This document shows, one piece after another, positions 56,050 through 64,000 of a DNA stretch of 64,000 nt (position 1 is its first letter; each line of letters begins with the position of its first letter). Origin of the DNA: Neoechinorhynchus agilis. Lineage: Eukaryota > Acanthocephala. Location of the stretch: assembly GCA_051530055.1 (NCBI GenBank), contig CM121341.1:10974001-11038000 (forward strand), given 5' to 3'. Position numbers and translations under genes: made by a program. The notes under the pieces are model-generated. The model saw only the letters and a list, made by a program, of their open reading frames with translations, made no database searches and was not told where the DNA came from.

Positions 56050-58187
56050 ATGGAAACAGAGTTTATCCAAGCTGGAGCTGTAATCGGTGAGTACTCAAAT
56101 GTCATAGGAACATTAAATCTCTTCAATCAGATAGACGTTTTCATCAAAGGATTTCCATATCTAATCACTGTCGACACTGTAAATACTTCACCGTTGGATT
56201 GTAATTTTTATCGCATATTTATTGGTAGGTTTTCATTGTCTTTAAAATTCATACAATTATTCCACATTCGATTATAACAGCGCGGTTTGAAACTTTTGAA
56301 CACGTACAAATTTGAGAAACTTGCCAAAAATTCCACCCGAAATAGAGAGTCTAAGTTTAACATATTCCTTAAGAACCTATTAAACTGGCTTCTAATAAGG
56401 CCACAATTCCACAATACGACGAGATCATCATCGACCACCACTGCGTTTCTGTATCTCCTTCCGAAGATTAACAAACCGGCCTTTCAATACCGACCAATCA
56501 ACGCCAACTGCATGAGCATCAATACCGTTTATCGTAAATGATGAATACTTTACTAAGTTCGATTTTACCATGCCTAGATTTGCACATAAAGGACGGCTTA
56601 ACGATTGCGAGCAGTGACCTCTGTAAACTGTTTCTAAAGTTATCATGGAAAATAAAATTTAAATTTTTAATGTTAATTGTTGCTTCAGGCGTAATAGAGT
56701 GGCAGTATTAAGTTTTATTAAGCCAGAGAAAGTGCTAAAATTAGAATACAGACATTTTTTGACTACCTGAAGTTCATCCAGACAGCGGTATGCACTATTA
56801 ATAATATATAAATTTTAAATTAACTATTTCACGTTATCGTTTTTTTGCTTTTTTCCTCGTGAATAAAAACGATCTAGAAACTTATAACCTTTTGACAATT
56901 GAAATATTATTTTCAATGGCTAAACAACTTTGGATATTTTTGCGAATAACAATACAGCAGTAACCTTGTTTTTGATGCTCATAAATAATTTACAGATTTT
57001 CTATGGAGCCTAATCACGGAACATCGAACACATATCGTGAAACTATAGAATTTCCACAATGCTGGATCAGAAATTTTAGTGTTGAAGGAAGACTTACGGT
57101 TTTAATTAAAAGCATTTTAAAAATTGAAACCAGTGACAATATAGTATGCTAAAAATTATCATAATAAAATGATATTCACAGCGTTCAGTGACGATTGAGA
57201 AATTCCGAAATAGAAATGTCGATTTGACGTTTCTTTTTAAAGTACTCTAGAATTCAATAACCAATTTTTAAAGGAAATGTTTTCAAGCCTTTCATTTATT
57301 ATGTAGCAATGTTCAAACAATGCGAAAATTCCTAATACACTTTCTTCTCTATATTTATGGATATTCAATGGAATCGATTTCTTTTTCAGAACCAATAAGA
57401 ATGGGTGATATCAATGCGGAACTTCAAGATTTATTAGAAAGATTAAAGAATGCGAATTGTACTTCTTCGCGCGAAATGATGTTAGATGCAGTTTGCCGGA
57501 TGAGATTACTTATTGACGAAATTCTGTGTGCTGAAACGATGAATCAAAAAACCAAAGAGGGGAAGATGGATACATTTAGCGCTTTTCAAAAGGCTGTCGA
57601 TGAATACTGTGCTGCAATTACACTGTGCAATGATCAGATTGCATTAGAAGATTTGTTAGTAAGTGTCAACAATCTCAGAGGGTTGCAATTAGAATGAGAT
57701 GGTTGATTTAAAGACTTCAGCGAAAACGCTACGGATCAGCGATAATATTATTGGTACCAACGATGAGCTTCTAAGCGCACACTATAAGATGGATTTTATT
57801 GAACACGATCTTGAACGTGCTATTGAACAAGCCGCTGATTCAGAGAAAACGGACGTTTCATCCGTTGTACTCACGGCTAAGAGATTTGGTCTCTGTCAAT
57901 CGGCTATAGGTTCACTGGTTTCCAGCCATGATACTGACACAAAGGGTATTTATCCCTCATCATCGGATATCGAAGGTTTCACTTCATTTTACGATGCTGA
58001 TGCGTACTTGCGATATGATGAAAAATCCAGCGTAACTCGCATAACTTCTGTTAGAAGTAAAGATGATGGAGAATTTGAAAACCAATCTTTGGTGGATACA
58101 AATCAATTAATAGACAAAACGCAGGGCGATCAATGTAGTTCTAGCGGTACAGAAAGTTTAGATGACCATTTAAAAGAATACCTATAA
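56050..58187 (+). CDS. Helical protein with an FFAT-like motif, unknown
   Basis: Three exons fit in phase: 56050-56086, 57390-57658 and 57693-58187, giving 266 residues. Donor GTGAGT and acceptor TTTTTCAG bound the long first intron; the second intron is only 34 nt (GTAAGT to AATTAG). The middle exon is helical (DINAELQDLLERLKNA, MRLLIDEILCAE, FSAFQKAVDEYCAAITLCND). The last contains SSSDIEGFTSFYDADAYLRY, whose SFYDADAY resembles the acidic-flanked FFAT motif (EFFDAxE) used by lipid-transfer proteins to bind VAP at the ER; this is inference. No lipid-binding domain is seen, so exons may be missing. The 3' end lies 66 bp from the convergent homeodomain-like gene. Confidence 0.5.
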
Positions 58188-58253
58188 GAATAAAGTAGAT
58201 TGTTTTTCGCAAATAATAAATAGTCTTATAAAAAAAAGTGCAATCCTTATTCG

Positions 58254-58670
58254 TTACTCTTCTGAACTGTCGCTCTCAGAATCGCTTTCTATTTGTATTG
58301 TCCTCTCGTATTGCCGAAACAGATCACCGGGTTCTATTAATCCGTTCTCGGGCGGTCTTCGAGGCAAATACGAATCCACAAGGAATTGAGGCGCGAATTG
58401 CCGATGAATTGCTAATCGTTGAGCAATTCTTAAACTGATGAGGCAATTCAAAAGTAGTCTAAGTGACGTACTCGGATTCACCATTCGACGCCTTCTCAAA
58501 TAATACCACATTTGAACCGATCCGGGATCATTTCCAATGAACTGCGCGATTCTATTAATCCTCTCCTGGTTCGGCATCGGATTTTCCTGATATGTCATTT
58601 CTAAATATGCCTGGTCCATTTCCGAGAATTGATCAGTACCAAAAGATTGACTGTGTCCGTTTTGAGCCAT
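58254..58670 (-). CDS. Divergent homeodomain-like protein, copy B
   Basis: 138 residues, the same length as copy A. The homeodomain-like part reads YLEMTYQENPMPNQERINRI, AQFIGNDPGSVQMWYYLRRR; V45 and four consecutive arginines after WYYL are closer to a normal recognition helix than in copy A (which has RRCR), but position 51 is again Leu. The tail FRQYERTIQIESDSESDSSE matches copy A. Both frames are open with many substitutions between them, which argues for selection on both proteins. It is convergent with the FFAT-motif gene. Confidence 0.65.
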   Translation of the reverse strand: MAQNGHSQSFGTDQFSEMDQAYLEMTYQENPMPNQERINRIAQFIGNDPGSVQMWYYLRRRRMVNPSTSLRLLLNCLISLRIAQRLAIHRQFAPQFLVDSYLPRRPPENGLIEPGDLFRQYERTIQIESDSESDSSEE

Positions 58671-59011
58671 ATTTTCGGTTTGAGAATATTTTAAATCGGT
58701 ATTTCGTTTCGTGAGTTTCTTGGTTTAACAAGGATACCGCCGTTCAGCTTAACATCATCTCAAGCAGTCACAAATATTCGGTTAATTGTTCGTAAAATAT
58801 ATTTATTGTTGGTATATCAATTCTCGAGATTTATTTATTGATATGGAGTTCAGTGATCTTTACGTCATCAAAAAATTGACTAAAATGCTCAAAATCTAAA
58901 TTAGAACTGCGATGGTGACGTCAACGATTGACATTTGCGTTTTGATCAACGCGTTGCGTATGATATCGATTATGGGAGTGTTTTTTTGCGTTGAAGACAA
59001 AAAAGACAAAT

Positions 59012-59273
59012 TTTTATGAAGATTGGCCGGCCGGTAACTTATATCGATTTGTAGCCTATTACACACGGCTGTTAAATTTTGGGCACACAGCCCACCGACC
59101 TGGTTCAGAGTAGTAATTCAATTACTCGAAGCACTGCCTCCGGATCCTCAGATACCTCCAAGATGCGGGACTCATCAGTGAGTATCCTCCCTTCAGCGGT
59201 ATTTCGTCGCCTTTTGGTTGTGCATCATTGGCGATCGGGATACGAACCAATTGACCCTTAATCGGGATCACGA
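59012..59273 (-). mobile_element. SINE with 13-bp target-site duplication
   Basis: AAAAAAGACAAAT occurs at 58999-59011 and 59274-59286, exactly bounding a 262-bp insert absent from copy A of the duplication. The insert carries the family phrases CTCAGATACCTCC, GCGGGACTCATCAGTGAG and a mutated B box (GGTTCGTATCC on the minus strand). Confidence 0.9.
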
Positions 59274-59800
59274 AAAAAAGACAAATCATTCAATCTTTTG
59301 TTTTATGACGTCAGGAATTCCGTTATATCTTGTGACGAAATAAAATATATTTCCTGTAACTTACGTTTTAAATTTTTGCATTCTCGCATTTTGCTTAAGC
59401 GGATTTGTCTCGCCATCGAACTTGAATTAAAAATATGATTTAGAACTTTAGTTCTGCTGATTAGAAAACGTTAAATCTAAGAAATCGATTTATCGAAGTC
59501 AACAAACTAAGGAGGGCTGAACGTTTTTTGAATTAATTTTCTATAGAAATGATCGAATTTTGGGAGAATTGAGCGCTTCTCGACTTGAAATCGAAATAAT
59601 CGCCGGGCTTAAATAATTCTTCGTTTGACGTCATCAAATCAGTAAGGCAGCATCGATCATTAATCATTAAAAAATCTTGCTTACATTTCCACGCCATTGC
59701 GCGCGTGAATTTAAGACCTCATTTATTGTGAAAATAAAAGATTTCAATGTATCGATGTCAAATCGAATTTCAACAAACGGTTTAACATTTACGTCCCAGT

Positions 59801-60245
59801 AAAATTTAAAACATCAGCACTGAGCCTTGCAAAGAAACGAGAAGTAATGAAATCGATGGAGGAAAATCGGTGCAACAAAACTAGAAAGTTGATGAATGGG
59901 AGATGGGATTAGTCTCGTGAAACGGAACGAGCAAGTAAAATGCATTCTCTGTCGACTGCGAATTATCATCCATTTAAGGTCTTGCGATACTTCGTGGGAA
60001 TATTGCCGGTCTATTGTCCGAATACGAAGCGAGAAACAATCCGACAATCAAAGTTCTGTCCACGGTGCTGACGGAGAACCCGTCGCAATCACGATTCGCC
60101 ACTGTGCTTTGTCCAGAAATGAGATCCAAAAGGGGATAAACTTCCTTCTTATGCAAGGAACGGAGCGATTCGCTGTCATAGATTTTGATGGAGATGATAT
60201 CGAGGTTGTAGAGATCGATGATGTTCGTTTAAGCGATGCAAAATG
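59801..60245. other. Unassigned region
   Basis: A 116-codon + strand open frame (59896-60246) runs up to the border of the next LINE fragment. Its end (RFAVIDFDGDDIEVVEIDDV) looks protein-like but no family or splice partner was found, so it is left uncalled. Confidence 0.25.
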
Positions 60246-60535
60246 ATCTTGTTCTCTGTGACGATTATTCCACACCGGCAACGATGTTCTACACAAATCG
60301 ATAGACCTAATCTGAGGGACACTCCAATCCGAACTGTTTCGTCTACGAGGAGTGTTCCCACAGATGCAATCGGTACTGCTTCTAACCATGCTCCCGATTC
60401 TCTTGTATAGACTGCCAACAATCTAGCTCGGTCGACCTCGCCGCGAGAGCCTGAAATTAGAGAACTATGAGCTCATGCGACTAAAGGTTTATCCCAGATA
60501 GACTGCTTTAGGCCAATCACGGGAACTTAGTTGTA
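60246..60535 (-). mobile_element. LINE fragment, same family as the 23.6-kb tail
   Basis: Minus strand reads AVYTRESGAWLEAVPIASVG, TLLVDETVRIGVSLRLGL, VEHRCRCGIIV. This is the segment just before the HRCRCG part, so this copy keeps the region upstream of the tail and stops at about 60246. Confidence 0.65.
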
Positions 60536-60539
60536 ACCC

Positions 60540-61128
60540 GTCTTCTCCCACCATTCCTGGACCGCCACTATAATTCGTGCGCTAAACAGAACTTGGATCC
60601 CAATATACGTTTTACCAGATCTCGACTCCCTTCGAATGATCCTAAAAACGCGGAAAACGACACATCTACTGTTTTTCGAATACCCAAGGCACTGGACAAT
60701 ACATGCAATGAAGCTTGTCGCCAGGGCTCGTCTGATAGCTGGATATTTAAAATGTGCTCGAGACACGCCTATGAGTTGACAGCTAAACATTGATTGTCAT
60801 AAAAATTAAAAATACGAGACAACCATCGACAGGAAATGAAGAGCGAAAACTTGCATTCCAAAAAACAGAGATTGTAGCTATATAGAGGAAGGAATTCTGC
60901 CAAGAATAGGGGAGATTTTAGATGACTTGAAGACAATCGTAAATGCGCAGCTTGGCCTTGACTGATATCCAATACGTGGATTAAGCAGTGTTACGAATTG
61001 AAACGGAAAAAATGATTAGAATGGTAAAAAGAATGATTAAAAACGGGTGAGAGTGTAATACGGACGAACAGAATTAAGGTTGTAAATAAGGCGAAAGTTG
61101 GGGTTTCGATACAGGAGTTTTTGTTGAA
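60540..61128. other. Non-coding stretch
   Basis: No gene; likely decayed repeat DNA between LINE fragments. Confidence 0.4.
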
Positions 61129-61603
61129 TCAGTAATGAAAACTAAAATGCGTGGCGGTAAAATGCATTGAAAGGGCGAAGGCTGGAGAGGACGATGTCGT
61201 CGGCGAAAAGCATGTTCCATGGCGCACCTTCATTTCATCCACAGTTACTACAAACAAATAAGGACTCAGAGCTGAATCTTGATGCAATCCAACGTTCACC
61301 GAGAAGCTATCCGTATTACCAACTGGCGTCCTTATATTCACTTGCTCTGCCTGTATATGTCCTGAATCGCCGTGATATAAGTCTTTTCTGGCAGAGTTTT
61401 CTTCTAAGACAGTTCCATGCCAGTTTTCTAGGAACAGCGTCATAGGCTTTTTCGAGGTCGATAAACACGTTGTGTATTTCCCTTCGTTTTTCATGACATT
61501 TTTCATATAACTGGGGTAACGCGAATACAGCTTCGGTACTACTTCTGCGGGGCATAAATCCCCTATGCTTCTCTGATATGGACATTTCGCTCCGCAGGCG
61601 TTG
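61129..61603 (-). mobile_element. RTE-type LINE fragment
   Basis: Minus strand: SEKHRGFMPRRSSTEAVFAL, PQLYEKCHEKRREIHNVFID, LEKAYDAVPRKLAWNCLRRK, then in another frame IRTPVGNTDSFSVNVGLHQD and SALSPYLFVVTVDE. These are the GFMPGRSTTDAIFALRQL, VFIDLEKAYDRVPR and GLHQGSALSPYLF motifs of RTE reverse transcriptases. The catalytic FADDIVL region follows in a further frame. It stops abruptly at the AAT tail of the neighbouring LINE. Confidence 0.85.
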
Positions 61604-64000
61604 ATCATTATTATTATTATTATTATTTCACGCCTCATACAACATACACACAATCAATCTCTTAATTCCTCTTTCTTGCTTGATCTAATATGTCTCGGGC
61701 CCAAGATGGCTGTGAGTTGTGGGACGATCTCTTAAATCCCCTCACAGCAGCCTCGAAAACCCTTCTTTTAATTCTTAAGTAATAATAATCCTTTTCTTGT
61801 CCTGATCCTGTAAAAAAAAGAATAACATGAGAAAATCACTTACCTCATTCCTGTTAAGTATATTAGTTTGATTAATGGGTAAAAAACTAGATGGTTTATT
61901 GAAAAAGATTCTAAGAATTGAGGAGTTGTAATTAAAATATTTACAGCTAGAATAACAATAAGAATAAAACCAAATTTTAGACAAAAAATTCTTGTTAAAA
62001 AGGAAAAAAGGGGTTCCGTATCAATATTATTTTTAATAAGAATACTGCTAAGCTTATTCAGCATAGTAAGATAAAATGATAGTCTGTTTTCTGGGGGCCG
62101 GCCTCGTGCGAAAAAGCATATTGAACCCCCTAGAAATATTTTTAACACTTTAGAAATAAAAGGTGGGGAAATTGATAACCTTTTGGCTCTTTTGATAAAA
62201 AATATCTGTTTTTGTCAGAAGACTTTTAAAGGAAGAGTTTATAAAAATTCTGTGATTTTTACAGGGGAAATCAACACCTAAAATCTTGGAATGCGATCTA
62301 AAATTGATATTAGGGAAATTGAAATTAGAAGATAATTCATTAATTAGAAGCTTCCTCGAAGCCAAAGTTTTAGTCAGTGGAATAAAGAAAGTTTTGTTAT
62401 TGTTTGTAACTAAATTGGCTTTCCTAAGTTCCGACGACAAAGATTGCATAAAATTGGCTATATTATTCGTTAGAATAAAAGATGTTCTAGCTTTACAAAA
62501 TAAGAATATATCATCCGCATAAACTAAAGGAAATATGGAAGATGATTTCTTTAAATTTTTGAAAATATATATAAGGGCAATTGAAAATAAGGTGGGCGAG
62601 AGTGGAGATCCTTGAGGAACACCATATATAGAGAAAAATTTAGTGTGAGAAGGGTCCACCTCATAGTAAAAGGACTTGGATTCCATAAGATAGTTGGTTT
62701 TGTAGATAAGATTAAGAGGAACTTTAAGATTAACTAAAGCCTCATAAAGAAAGCCACGATCCAAGGCATCAAAAGCCTTATTAATATCCAGCTGAATGAG
62801 AAGTTTTTGTACATTAATAGCTTCATTCATAGAATTAAGAGAGGATAAAAGCGATGTGACACCTTTACCTCTAATGAAGCCATGGAAAAAGTCGGGGATT
62901 AGCTTTCTACATACTAAAAAGTCATACAGTTTCCCGTTCACCGCTCTTTCTAAGCAAGAGACGATTGGGTTCTGTATGGAAATTACTCTGATGTGGGATG
63001 CGTTAAATATACGTCCTTTCGTTTTGGGAATAAAAAATTTCTTAACAATATTTATGTTAAGTAGATCATTAAAATCAATTTTCGATAAACGAAATCTACT
63101 AAAAAAGATAGATTTTACCTTATCAGAAATAGAACTAAAAATTATGGGTGAAGTGCCATTTATATTATACGCTTTAGAGGGGTTAGATTTACAGGCCTTC
63201 AGAAAAACTTCAACTTCAAAATTCCACGAAAAGGACTTTTTATTAAAGATGGGAAGTGGAGGAGAAGAACATGCACTAAGAGTATGTGCCATCAAAATAG
63301 ACTCAATTACTGCAGGATAAGATATAGACCCTATCCAGTTAGATGCTTTTGCCTTCCAACAGACCGGTCTTCTTTTCAAAATACAGGACCAAAAGTCCTT
63401 ACCAAAGGACTTAAGAGAGATCAGCTTCTTTTTGTCCAACGAAACTTGATGATAAAACTTAGCTGTGTAAAATTTTTTCATAAATAAGTTTTTAAGGGGA
63501 GCGTTACCATACAAGTCAGCTATAACAGCATTTTTATAAAATATGTTGGCTTCATGACAAACAGGAGGTCGCTTGATCACAGACTTAGTAATTAAATTTT
63601 TATGTACAGAGGATAAAATGGCATTGTTAAAGTCAGATAACGAGGATGAAGTGGAAGAGTTCATAAAAGAAAGGAGATCATTATTAAATTTTGAAAAGCT
63701 TTGAGGATTAAAAACGAAAGTGTCCTTAAGAGCGATGCCATTAGATTTAAAAAGGATAAGGTCATGCCCTAACAATCTCTGTGACTGAAGTTGGGAAGCA
63801 GGATAAAATAAAATAGGAATTGACTTTTTAATAATTGCACCATCCAAGAAGGTATGTCTATTAGATTTAACATTATGAAAAGAAGGAAATTTGGGGAGCA
63901 AAAAATTGTGTAACTTAAAAAAGGGCCTAAAAGCATTTAAAAAATTACTATTGAAGTCGCCTACGATAAAGTCAGGATTCCAGTAACGGAGGATATGCAT
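61604..64000 (-). mobile_element. Non-LTR retrotransposon, 3' half, cut by window edge
   Basis: A 616-codon frame (62150-64000) open to the window edge. It holds the end of an AP-type endonuclease (DFIVGDFNSNF, RHTFLDGAII), then a reverse transcriptase: AFDALDRGFLYEAL, YGVPQGSPLSPTLFSIALI, and the catalytic PLVYADDIFLF. A further 102 codons continue in another frame below 62150, so at least one frameshift is present or the ORF ends there. The 3' end appears to be a (AAT)n tract at 61604-61627. Relative integrity suggests a young copy. Clade not assigned. Confidence 0.9.

Larger units (their letters stand above)
58205..59800. repeat. Segmental duplication, copy B
   Basis: Counterpart of 33510-34670 on the same orientation. 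It holds a SINE at 59012-59273 and extra sequence near 58860-58990 not found in copy A. The right part (59287-59800) tracks 34150-34665 closely. Confidence 0.9.

Noticed and set aside
59896-60246. 116-codon + strand frame ending RFAVIDFDGDDIEVVEIDDV
   Set aside because: Ends at a LINE border, has no family match and no splice partner; insufficient to call a gene.
1-64000. CRISPR arrays, operons or bacterial features
   Set aside because: No direct-repeat and spacer arrays; spliced animal genes throughout.

Overview
This window looks like nuclear DNA of an invertebrate animal. The protein-coding exons encode animal proteins: TRPM channel, G-protein gamma subunit, NDUFS4, CEP44, TEP1, ribosomal protein S3. 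They are split by very short GT-AG introns, mostly 34-55 nt, in AT-rich DNA full of retroelement debris. The Gγ tail (NPWREKS then CSIL) and the tiny introns recall nematodes, but I cannot name a species from sequence alone.

Layout. 0-11 kb: CEP44-like (-) and a UBE2L3-type E2 (+) diverge from a shared intergenic region; then a small secreted protein (+) and a TRPM channel (-). 11-18 kb: gene-poor DNA with hairpin elements, a Penelope-like GIY-YIG relic inside an inverted repeat, and one coiled-coil gene (-). 18.8-22.2 kb: gamma-glutamyl hydrolase (-) and RPS3 (-). 22-25 kb: two hairpin elements and a retroelement tail. 25.5-31.3 kb: Gγ (+), an N-acetylneuraminate-lyase-family protein that has lost its catalytic residues (+), a charged unknown protein (-) and a Cys-rich unknown protein (-). 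31.7-38.4 kb: palindromic LINE and SINE copies, the first of two homeodomain-like genes (-), RTE debris and a possible small gene. 38.5-43 kb: NDUFS4 (+), with a perfect 77-bp inverted repeat in its intron, then a 17-copy, 197-bp satellite. 43.3-52.2 kb: a complete 14-exon TEP1 (-) of 2,402 codons with TROVE, vWA-like, DUF4062, NACHT and WD40 regions. 52-64 kb: SINE and LINE pieces, a gene with an FFAT-like motif (+), the second homeodomain-like gene (-), and a LINE that appears inserted into an RTE element at the right edge.

The genes are unrelated housekeeping or signalling genes and form no evident pathway or operon. The common thread of the non-coding DNA is inverted repetition: at least ten head-to-head repeats, several with a related stem-loop motif (CTGANGA, stem, GAAA) that resembles a hammerhead ribozyme core. 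That hairpin family, and the duplicated homeodomain-like genes lacking Asn51, are the least expected things here.
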